Assembly (NCBI GenBank): GCA_035610365.1
Contig: CM069432.1
Location: forward strand, 105,853,529-105,917,528
DNA length: 64,000 nt
Source: Aquatica leii
Lineage: Eukaryota; Arthropoda; Insecta; Coleoptera; Lampyridae
Direction of reading: 5' to 3'
Shown here: positions 45,301 to 55,392 of the stretch, in pieces
How the letters are laid out: the number at the start of each line of letters is the position of its first letter
Position numbering within the stretch: position 1 is the stretch's first letter
Translations under genes and position numbers: made by a program
Notes under the pieces: model-generated
What the model was told of the DNA's origin: nothing
Databases searched by the model: none
The model's input: only the letters and a program-made list of their open reading frames with translations

Positions 45301-47172
45301 TACTATTTTGTTTTTGTGATCAATGTTTAAAGAACACGTTATTTTTAGTTTAGTCGTACAACTTATAGCACAATTAAGACTATCAATAAAAATATATTAG
45401 CTTATATATTAAGATTGATTTTTCTCTATTTTGCATATACAATGACTGCTTTATGTAACTGTTTTTTTTTTAAAAACAGTATTACAAAGTGCAACTTTGT
45501 GCAATCAAAAGTAATAGTAGTGTGTAAGATATAAAGTTAGTAATAAATACTAACTGTCAAATTAATTTTAGTCAATGTTAAAATGATTAGAATAATAATA
45601 CAAATGTTAAATGTTTTCAAAATAATAAAATTAAAAACTAGGCAGATGGTGATCATTGTTACCAATTAAAATATATAGAAAATTACTGCTATACACATAT
45701 TACAATTTTCGTCAACAAATTTTAATTTAAACCAAAATAGAGAAAGTAGTATGAAAACATGTGTTACAATTCCTTTTTGAAACGCTCTTATATTGCGTAA
45801 CTTGCCGGTCATTAAACCAAACTGTTCGAAATAAGTGAATTGACACCAATATGTATATGTACGTTGTTAAGGTTGCGTTTGAAGTATGTTGGGTTGCCTA
45901 AAATATCGTATTTTTGGCTCGATTTTGATGGTTCGCGTTTAATATTACATTTAAAAAATAAAATAATATTCCAACATTTTTATTAGAATTGACAAAATAA
46001 ATCATAGAAGAATCGATAATGGTAATTTTGATTGCACAATAATTTCTAATAAAGAAGCTATTAGCGTCAAAAGTTGCTCAACTTTTTACATCTGATAAAA
46101 GAGAGAATTGCCATTAAACCAACAAATGTTTCGAAATATTAATATTCGAAACTTCTAGAGCAACACTTAAAAATGTATTAGAACATTTGAATATTAACAA
46201 AAACTGTCTAATATGGAAATGTAATATTAAACAGAAATATTTCCATATAACCAATGTTAAATGAAACTGAGATAACAGAAATCTTATTTGTTTTAGTTCA
46301 GTCATTTTACTACGGATGGCGCTAAAAAAGAAATTGTTTTTTTTGTTCATAAAGCTCAGTTTTGCACATGCTTTACGCTAATGTTATTAAATTTTTGCTT
46401 ATGTTGAAAATTTCGAAGAAATGAATGTATACACAATATGGTTTTCTGAGTTGATATTTAATGCCACCGTTTTATGTTAAAAAACAAAAACAGATGAGAT
46501 ACACAATCTACATTTTACTATTTATTTGCGATATTTGAGTTAGATGATACGTGAGTTCAGGGATAAAAATAACGGTTTCTATACGTAAAACTATCTACCG
46601 ACGCTTTTATAAACATACTGTCTTACCTTAGCGAAATCTATTACACAATAATGATTAAACAATGAAAACAAAATTAATTTTTTTCTGTAAAAGTTAAAAT
46701 CGAAACTTTGTCTAATTTGGTAAAATGAATAAAAACACTATTTAAAAATATTAAATTTTAATTATTATAATGGCAATAAAGTTTGGCGTATCGTAATAAA
46801 CAATAAATTGTGTTGTTCAATTTTAGCATCAAATCTTGTTCATATATAATAACAACCTCATAGTTTTAGGGGTCTTTTAAATTAATAGATTTTAAAACCA
46901 TTTTGATTTATGTAAATTAAATAATTTTACATTTACACATCTACGTGATTTTTAATTTCTAGATAAAATTGCAGTACAAAAAAATGAAATTCTCTTAACA
47001 ATAAAAATTTTGAAAAGAGATATGATTATGATCAAATCTGATATGCATCCTTACGCGATCGTTATCCAATCGGAATCGCGCTCGTCTAACTGCGACAATT
47101 CTTCTATATGTACGTAGATATATTTTAAGTTACTTCTATGTAGTTAAGAATTTGGCTTGGTTGACAAGTTGA
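42346..47172. other. 4.8 kb of AT-rich DNA, no firm feature
   Basis: A minus-strand peptide near 43450-43540 (GEPDVINKFLRQIGFDYKKC) has the flavour of an insect IS630/Tc1-type transposase N-terminal region, but nothing around it supports a gene. The remainder shows no reading frame or repeat boundary that I trust. Confidence 0.4.
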
Positions 47173-48680
47173 TTACCTAACTCTTTTGGTTAGACTTCGA
47201 TTTCTTCTTTCTAAATATTTTTTAAAATATAACCCTGGACTGCTGCCTATCACTTTTTTTCATGGTGATCCATGCCATTATGGACCTTTATTAAATCCTA
47301 ACCCAGTCAAATATGCTCTCGTTTCGAATGATCCTCTATGTATTAAATTCTGCCTCTTTCCCATATTAAACCTTGACAATATTGCCATAAACATTTCGGC
47401 TCGATTGTTGGTCTCATTGGTAATTAATTTGTGGGTCTTCCGCATTAAATCATCGAGTGCTCCTGTAAATAATAAAATACTCAAAATAAAAAAAGTTTTT
47501 GAAATTTGAGTCAAACCATTAATCAGCTGTATTAAACCTGAACGTTGAATGCTTTGGAATTCTGCTGAAGCTTCTCATGTATTAGAACAATAATAATCTT
47601 TGCATTGAATATGATTTCCAAAAACATAATAAGGAACATTTTTAAGATGTTGCTTTAATTCTTCCACATTCCCGTTTGCATTAAAAGATATACACTTTTG
47701 TGCCACTGTTTCTATATTCTGAATTGCACTTTCCGTTAAATTTTTGCGGATACTTTTTTGTATTTGAGTATCCTTTTTCTTTTTGTATAAATTTTGTGCC
47801 AATATTTTTTACAACGTGACTTTTACATTTAATTTTTTGAACGTCTCTCCCATACGTGACGGATCGTTGTATTTTTGCATATACAGAGGAATTTCCGTCG
47901 GCAATAAATTTTTTATACCGGATTCCATGGCAGATTTCGCTCGAATTAAATCCTTTCACAAGAATTTTAGATTCCATGAAACTAGAAGACAAGAACCAGT
48001 TGCGGTAACATCTATGTTGGGCAGGTGGGTGTTGTACATTAGCTGCTCTACTGCATATACTGCAATATTTGTTTCGTACTCTAAAAAATAACAATTTTCC
48101 GCTAGCTGTCTTAATTATAACAGCCTAATTTACATTATATTGTTATTGTAAGAAAGATAACGTACAATTTAAAAATTATAACTTACTACACCAGATAATG
48201 CGTTCAAGTTATGGGCATACGATCTTTTAGACCATCCACCGTCCACATAAACAGTTATCCATGGCACTCCTTATGAATCAATATGTCCATTCCTACAAGC
48301 AATTACTTTTTCTTCAACTCCTACTGTTTCCATGTTTTTCCAAACTACATCTTTCCAGGCCTAAAACAACATTGCGGTATGTTATGTTATTAACCAAAGC
48401 TTTTTACATCTCCAAGTTCAGTTTCTATTTTGTGATACAAATAGTATGATATTGAAGGAATATCCATAACACTTAATAATTTTGCTGTATGAGCATATGT
48501 ACTTCCTGATGAAAGACTACCCCAAACAATTTCGTAATTTATTTTAGAAGGTGTCTTGTTTGGATTTTCAGTGAATGCTTGGTATTCCATATAGCAGACA
48601 TTACACTTTAAATAAATTTTGGTGACTAATCCCATAGCTAAAACACTATATTTTATTATATCAAAAGGACTCACAAATTA
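47173..48680 (-). pseudogene. Mutator-like transposase with short introns, decayed
   Basis: Exons on the minus strand are 48674-48408 (INYEIVWGSLSSGSTYAHT), 48360-48187 (VPWITVYVDGGWSKRSYAHN) and 48124 downward (RVRNKYCSICSRA; FNSSEICHGIRYKKFIADGN; QKIKCKSHVVKN; YYVFGNHIQCKDYYC), then ETNNRAEMFMAILSRFNMGK and HRGSFETR. These are the ordered blocks of the insect Mutator-like transposase domain. Introns at 48361-48407 (47 bp) and 48125-48186 (62 bp) have GT..AG ends and keep the frame. A third (47463-47516) is possible, with a weak donor. Damage includes TAA in exon 2 (near 48273), a frameshift near 47775, a stop after YYCSNT, two stops near 47240-47277, and DGN where DGD is expected. The N terminus is missing. 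Confidence 0.75.
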
Positions 48681-49158
48681 ATTAACCTTCGCGTGTTTCA
48701 CCAATAATCATAAGTTTGCCACTAGTACACGAGCGATTGTGTTGAAATTGGAGATTAATGATTGTCGATGTGTAATAATTGATATTTACAATTCTATTGC
48801 TTTCAATGAGCATATGTGTTATGAGTATTTTGCTATTCGATTTTGAGCCATAACGCTACAATACGAAAATGCTAATACGACTGAGTGAAATATAAATAAA
48901 ATCAGTTTACCTTTCAAATTCCCTTTTCCGAAATAAACTCAAAATCATATTCACCACTTTTCGTTGTACCTGTAACTGTTGCGTCATGCAAAGGGCTGAA
49001 ATATAAGTTGTTTTCAGAAAAAAATGGTATTTTGCTAAACTATTTCACGATTAATAAACATCTATTATGACCATAAACAGCATAATTTAATTATGTTTTA
49101 GTTTGAAGTGTTTTGACATCACAAATGTTTATTTATCAAACTGAAAAACTTAATTGCT
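48681..49158. other. No gene seen
   Basis: This may include lost 5' exons of the Mutator-like gene, but I could not recognise any. Confidence 0.35.
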
Positions 49159-49419
49159 ATTAATGAATTGGTTAGGAACACTCTTCACTAGGAGGGGCAA
49201 TTAAACCACTTTAGATTTTTAATATGGCGACGTTTCGTGCAACCATGTGTGCACTTCTTCAAGCCAACAAAAAAGTTCAAGTGGAGACGTCCTCAACTTG
49301 AACTTTTTTGTTGGCTTGAAGAAGTGCACACATGGTTGCACGAAACGTCGCCATATTAAAAATCTAAAGTGGTTTAATTGCCCCTCCTAGTGAAGAGTGT
49401 TCCTAACCAATTCATTAAT
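49159..49419. repeat. Perfect palindrome: 124-bp arms, 13-bp centre
   Basis: Bases 49159-49282 and 49296-49419 are exact reverse complements; I compared them base by base and saw no mismatch. The spacer is 49283-49295. Each arm holds CTTGAAGAAGTGCA..TGCACGAAACGTCG (right arm 49315-49350): a CTGAUGA-like box, a GTGCA/TGCAC stem, then GAAAC, which is again the hammerhead-like order seen in Penelope-type ends. No protein is encoded. The lack of any mismatch means recent formation, recent copying, or correction between arms. Confidence 0.9.
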
Positions 49420-49543
49420 TAAACATTTAAAGGAGGACGTAACTACATTACTCGATTAATTGCTATTGTTACGCCGTAGCATATTACTGTTAGGCTTAAA
49501 CACAAAAATTAAATTACATTATGAATACAATACAAAGTAGTAG

Positions 49544-49672
49544 TTTACGTAACAAGAGTCGAAAGTAAGAAATAGCATAACGAACGTTAATGCGACGCGA
49601 GGCCGCACGGCCGAGCGTTGCATGTGAGTGAGTTATGCTATGATTCTTTCGACGAGAGTAATGTACATTATT
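49544..49672. repeat. GC-rich-centred hairpin repeat
   Basis: The arms AGTCGAAAGTAAGAAATAGCATAAC and its counterpart GTTATGCTATGATTCTTTCGAC flank a short CG-rich core (GCGACGCGAGGCCGCACGGCC) that stands out in this AT-rich window. Probably a MITE. No target duplication identified. Confidence 0.55.
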
Positions 49673-51277
49673 TTTTGTGTTGCCTTTTATAAATTTACAT
49701 TCTTTTTTTTAAATTAAAAAAGTTAACAGATATATAATGTTGGTACTACATTTATTACTAAATCTGTCAAATTTGACATTAACTTTAATATCGTTTTTCT
49801 TCAATTTTAAGTGAAATCCAGATTTTTAAAATAAGTTTTCCACCTGTCGCATACTCGTTCTAATATATTAATTGACTTTAAACACTTAATTTTATGTGGA
49901 TTGCTAGTTTTCATTTTGCCACCCTAGAGTTTTTTTCGTTCATTACGTATCTACACTAACAAACGAATATTGACGTTTGCGATGGCAGCACAAAAGAGGA
50001 TTTATATTTACATTGTTGAGTTTTTTTTAATCCAATATTCTTTCTACATTTAACACGTATTGATTGCTTGGTTTTATAATACTTTTGTTTTCTTTTTCCC
50101 ATATTCACTAATTTAAAACTATAGAAACTCGATAATCCACTAGCTAGTAACAAAAAAATAAAAATCTGTAGCGAACAACCTGAACAAAATTCGTACATAG
50201 AGTATTCAAAAGTGATACCAAGTACGTAATCCGATAGTATAATAAGTAAAGTTTAAGTTTTTAAATGCAGTTGGAGCATATCATAATAATTAGTAAAAAT
50301 GGCTGATTGCAAAATGCAACAAGCACACAAAGCTTTCATGAGGAACTTGAAAGTTTGTGAAATTATTTGAAAAACCGCTAGTTACAAAAAAATCGAAATC
50401 AGTTTAATAGAAAATCTATTGCAAAAACGTAAGTGCAAATTTTAAATCAGACCAAATTGAAAAAAGTGAGCCACTATCGATATCTCAGTTTTCGGGGTTT
50501 CTCCAAAGCAATAAAAACCAAAGGGGTTTTTATTTCTTTTTTGGTTGGCATCTTTTTTGATAGATTATTTTGTTCAACTTTACCCATTTAATCGAGCTTC
50601 TTTTTCTATTAAAAGTTTGAATAAAATTAAATAAATAGCAAAGGTTTTACAAAAAATATTTTTTTGAATCTAGAGATTTTGAAATCTTTTACAAATATGT
50701 TTGCAAAATTTATTTAATTGAAATTAAATATACAAATTACTACAGAATTCAAATAAGATAATCAACGAATGATTAAAACGTGTTACCATTGCTATCTTGT
50801 ATTTAGGTATTTGCTGACATTGCACATTAGCGAATTAAAATAAAAGGTTTGCTGAAATTGAATTTAAGGTTTTCGTCTTAAGCTGGGTATATTCACCTAT
50901 TAGTTATACCGGTTATACCTGGTAATTTTGTAATACTCTGAAATAATTGAATTGCAGCATGTTATTTAATAATTAAATTAACGTTTTAACTTCTTTACTA
51001 CTTCTTATAATCAACTATTCTCTAATTTTTGAATCAACGTCTAAATCGAGGGCAATATCTATTCTCTATATTTTGTAATATTATTTCTCTTAACGCTCAC
51101 TACGTATTTGAAATGTCGCATTCAAACGCACCCTTAATACATGCGCCAATACGGTGACTAGATGGAGTAACAGCGCTAAACGCGGATAAGTCATATGCCG
51201 GTTGTACTTGCGCAGTTACCTCAGTTGTATTTATTCTATTGTTATAATAAACTTTCATTACACTTTATTGCCTGTCA
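49673..51277. other. No gene seen; right end probably includes the copia 5' LTR
   Basis: The last 150 bp or so before the primer-binding site should belong to the copia LTR, but without a second LTR its start cannot be fixed. Nothing else is recognisable. Confidence 0.4.
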
Positions 51278-51293
51278 GCTTATGGGCCCAGAC
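51278..51293 (+). promoter_or_regulatory. Copia primer-binding site
   Basis: GCTTATGGGCCCAGAC contains the TATGGGCCCAGA core complementary to an internal part of initiator tRNA-Met, which copia elements use as half-tRNA primer. It directly follows CCTGTCA, a plausible LTR end, and precedes the copia coding region by about 90 bp. Confidence 0.7.
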
Positions 51294-51383
51294 CGCCCTG
51301 CGTGATTTTAAGAATACAATAATGTGTAAAATGTAAGTTAATCATAACGATAATAAGTAAACCGCAACGGGTTTCGCAAACAT

Positions 51384-53545
51384 TAAAAAATTAAAAGAAA
51401 ACAATTTTGAAATGTGGAAAGTTCAAATAAAAATTGTATTAGTTTTCAATGATTTGTGGCAATACGTCAATGATACAGAAGTGAAACGCGTGATGAAATA
51501 CCGACGCTTAAAAATTTTAAATTTAAACATATTGAAGAAGAAGCAAGACAGAATGATCGATCTTCAAGAACAAGCGATAACAAAAATGTAAGGGCTGCTA
51601 TGATTACAAACAGTCATTTATACCAACCGAAGCAAAATAATGTTTCTGGAAAGTATAAACACACGAAAGCCGATACGCACTTTAAAGGTAAATGCTTTAG
51701 TGTAATAAATACTGACATAAAAGTCGAAATTCTAAATTAAAATTTAAATTTAACGAAGCAAATAAAGTAAATGACGCGATGAAAGTTATTGTATGTAATA
51801 CGGGAATTGCTAAATCAAATTCATGGTATCTTGATAGTGGCGCAACAACGCATATATGCAATGGTAAATAAAATATTGTAACTTTAAATGAAAGTGATTG
51901 AAATTGAAAATTTATACAGCCGCAGAACATTTTATAGAATCTACCGGAAATAAAATTTAAATGCAAAAATAAGCAAACGTTTACGAATAAAGTACGATTA
52001 GAACACGTTTCGTTGCAGAGAAGGTACAGTGGGATTTTCAAATAGATTTTGTATCTTGTATCGGACATCCTGTAAACAATTCACAATTATAAGATGACTT
52101 TTCCAAAATTTTCATTACTTACTTATAGAACGTATGTCCACAGTAATATAGCACTGATATCAACTGCTTGTAAAGTGTATAAAAGAAAAAAAAATAAGCA
52201 ATTAAGATGGCGATACTCAACTGTATATTTTCAAGTCGTTCTATAAATCATTCCATCGCATAAAATCTATAGTTTTATCAGTTGCACGACGATTTTTGGT
52301 TTGTGCGCAAGAACCACATAATAATAAAAGTACTTTAGGTGACAACGATGTTGAAAATTTAGTCACATAGCATCAAAAGTACGGACATTTAAATTTCAAA
52401 GTTTTGAAAAGAATGGAAAACGAAAATATGGTTTCTGGTAAATTTGCATTCGAAAATGATTAAACTGTAAAGTGTGCGCGAAAAGTAAAATTTAAACAAT
52501 CGGCACATCGTAAAAAAGAAACTTTAGGTTTAGTGCACTCGGACATATGTGCACCAATGAGAACTGAGTCCTTAGGTTGCAGAAAATATTTTGTAAAGTT
52601 TATTAACAATTATTCATGTTACACGGAAGTTGTTATGCTTTGAAAAAAATACCATGTTTTCCAAGCTTTCAAGAATTACAAAACAAAAGCAGAAAAACAA
52701 ACTGGTCGGCGCATAAAAAAGTTTAGAACGGATAATGGAAGAGAATCTTTATCAGGATAGTTCAAGAGTTTATTTCAAGATGATAAAATAGTACATCAAC
52801 TGAGTGTTGAGTATACGCCTCAGCAAAACGGCTTTTCAGAGCGAGCGAATCAGGCGTTGGTCGAAATGGTACGTTGCATTATGTTACAAGCTACCCTTCT
52901 AGATTTTCTATGAGTCAAATATTTCTTAAACGAAAAAAAAATTACTGTTAGTGAAACCATTATATAGATTAAAGCAATCAGATTAGGAATAGTACAATAA
53001 ACTGTATGGTTATTTGACCAAAATTTGAGATAAACGCACGTCAGCAGATCAGTGTGTTTACGTATTTGGCGAAGACGATGAATTGGTTGTTAAGTTAGTT
53101 TACGTTAAAAATTTAATTTAAAGAATTTAAATCAATTGAAATTGAGTCATCATTCAAGATGGTACACCTTGGTTAGCAACATTCTTGGATCTACTGTAAA
53201 ACGAGAAGAACGAGAACAGGAAGAATTCATCTTTCACAGAAAAGGTATCTTGAGAAATTAGTTGAAAAGTTTAATCTGAAAATTGCAAAGACAGTGTCGA
53301 CTCCGTTCGAACCACTCTTTTTCAAAAAACAATTTCAAAAGAAGAGTGTCTAAGAACAGAAGAAAAAAGGCATGAGATAAACAGGCCGTACAGAGAATTA
53401 ATTAGAGGTTTGATTTAATTAGTTAATGCAACTCCTCCAAATATAGCGTTTGCATCCATTACATTAAATCGCTTTTGTTCCGATCCAGGAAAAAATCATT
53501 GCAAAAAGTTGTTTATGTTAGTAGACTGTTTACTCATTTAGGGTG
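51384..53545 (+). pseudogene. Ty1/copia gag-pol
   Basis: In order: gag start (KLKENNFEMWKVQIKIVL), remains of a zinc knuckle near 51690, protease WYLDSGATTHI (about 51825-51857), gag-pre-integrase (KYGHLNFKVLKRMENENMV), integrase with LVHSDICAPM, FRTDNGRE and NGFSERANQALVEM (52520-52920, D-D-E positions retained), RT with PLYRLKQS and QCVYVFGEDDELVV, and VYVKN where YVDD is expected. The RNase H approach (PYRELIRGLI; ITLNRFCSDPGK) follows. Protease before integrase before RT is the copia order. Many stops and frameshifts occur, part of RT is deleted, and no 3' LTR is found. Homology stops near 53545, just before piggyBac sequence. Confidence 0.85.
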
Positions 53546-53592
53546 AAGTTCCGCGTTGTCAGTATGTATGTATATATAATCTTAATTGTAAT

Positions 53593-54110
53593 GTAACTGT
53601 TGATAAACAATTACTTGGTTTTAGAAAACCTTGTCTTTTCAAACAATGGATTCCCAGTGAATCGTCTAAATATCGATAGAAGATATAAAACGTTTGTGTT
53701 ACTAAAATTATATGATTCTTAAAAAAAAATCTAAGGACAATTAGAAAAAATAAATTAGAACAACCTATTTTCCAAAACAAGAAGGACTTATATACTTTAA
53801 CAGCAGTTGTATACTATATACCAAAAAAGAATAGAAACATCATCTATTAAGTACTATGCATCAGAGAATTAGTAACAGAAAATACAAAAATACAAAAATT
53901 ATTCTTGATTATAACGCCACGAAAGAGACAGTTCATCAAGTAACTTCAACATACATCAAAAAGTGTAAAAGAAATCGTTGGTCAATGATGATATCTTACA
54001 ACTTACTTGCTGCAAGCGCTTACAATTTTTTTGTCTTATAAAGAGAAATAGATTCTAAATGAAAACAAAACATTTTATACAGAAAAAGAATTTATTTACT
54101 TAAAAACATT
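53593..54110 (+). pseudogene. piggyBac-like transposase fragment
   Basis: TVDKQLLGFRKPCLFKQWIP (from 53594) matches the piggyBac block D..L..F.GR..F.QY.P. After a stop and a deletion, ILDYNATKETVHQVTSTYIK and KRNRWSMMISYNLLAASAYN (53890-54030) match the late DYN.TKGGVD / RWPM block, including the Asp-Tyr-Asn motif. A basic tail (YRKRIYLLKTLEKLL) follows. The central catalytic segment and both ends are lost; no TTAA-flanked terminal repeats are seen. It abuts the copia fragment with almost no gap. Confidence 0.7.
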
Positions 54111-54436
54111 AGAAAAACTATTAATAATCGTATGCATAGACTCTAGAAAGCAATTATTACAGAATAATAAATTATTCACTTTTATAACAAATATTCAAAA
54201 ACAAGACATACGCGATTCTAGTACAAATGAAACGAATTTAAAAAGCATTAAACGTGCGCGATGTAAACTTAGTTAGTGACAATAAAACTGCTGTTACATA
54301 TTCGATATGTAGAAAACATTTATGCAAACTTCATGTTACCTATGTTTCACAGTTTGTAAACAATAATTCTGTTTCAACAGAATAGTTTAATTTTAATTCG
54401 TAATGTTGTTATATATACTTTTATTGTTCAGTTTGT

Positions 54437-55392
54437 TGTAATCGACTCATAATGCCTAAGATAAATATACTTAAACATATACATAACAACCAGGGCATTA
54501 TTAATATGCGTTAAAAATTCAATCGGGATTCTAAATTTATAACACCCTCTCAAAATTCCTTCTTTGAAAAATTGACGTTTGTTTTCATTTTTTTGTTTAG
54601 ATTTTGATAGTAACAAGTTTTTGTATTCGTTTTTCTGCATTTTTTTAACATGTTTCAGCAATTCTTGCAGATTCATTGTGATTGTAAAATTAATTTGACT
54701 AGTAAACGTCAAACTATTTATTGTTCTAAACTACTATATATACTTGGAAGAGAAACTTAAATAATTGTTAATTTTTTATTTGTATTTTATATAAAATAAA
54801 AAATAAAATATAGTGTCCACCACTGCCGTTACTGGATGATTACGCTTCTCAAGCAACTTACATCTTTCGAGCTAAAGGTTCTCGAGCTATAATGCGTTAC
54901 TCTCCGGGAGTAATCATTGTGATAACGCCCTTAGTACATACATAAATAGCTATTGTTATATATTACGCCCGGAAAGCAACCTCTTGCAGCTTGAGGACCT
55001 CTGGCTCAATAAATATATGTTGCTCGCTCCAGTAACGTCAGTGGTGCGTACAAAATTTTATTTTTCACTTTATATAAATTTCAAAGTAGAAATGAACAAT
55101 TATTTAAGTTTTTATTACAAATATATCTAATAGTTTAGAACAATCAATAGTTTGACGTTCATTTTATAATAACAATAAAGTTGAAAAAATTGCTCAAATA
55201 TATTGAAAAAAATGTACAAGAAAGATTAGAAATGTTGTTATCATCAAAATTTAAACAAAAATTTGAAAATATACATTGAAAGAGAGCATTATGAGAAGAC
55301 GTTATGAATTCATAACGTCCTCTCAAAACGCTCTGATTGTTATGTGTATGTTTACATATTTCATATCCTAGGCATTATGAGTAAATTACAAC
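54437..55392. mobile_element. Foldback element with inverted arms of about 450 bp
   Basis: The ends GTTGTAATCGACTCATAATGCCT and AGGCATTATGAGTAAATTACAAC are inverted, and homology continues inward through ACGTCAAACTATT..TTGTTCTAAACTA, CTTAAATAATTGTT and CCACTGCCGTTACTGG almost to the centre near 54915. The arms have diverged by substitutions and indels. Both encode a related lysine-rich peptide reading inward (left, minus strand: SKSKQKNENKRQFF; right, plus strand: SSKFKQKFENIH). I cannot name the peptide. The form fits a foldback or long-TIR DNA element. Confidence 0.7.

Noticed and set aside
47186..48091. Plus-strand frames of 100-107 codons
   Set aside because: They are antisense to the Mutator-like transposase, whose minus-strand frame has clear family motifs.
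51697..52068. 123-codon minus-strand frame
   Set aside because: It is antisense to the copia zinc-knuckle and protease region.
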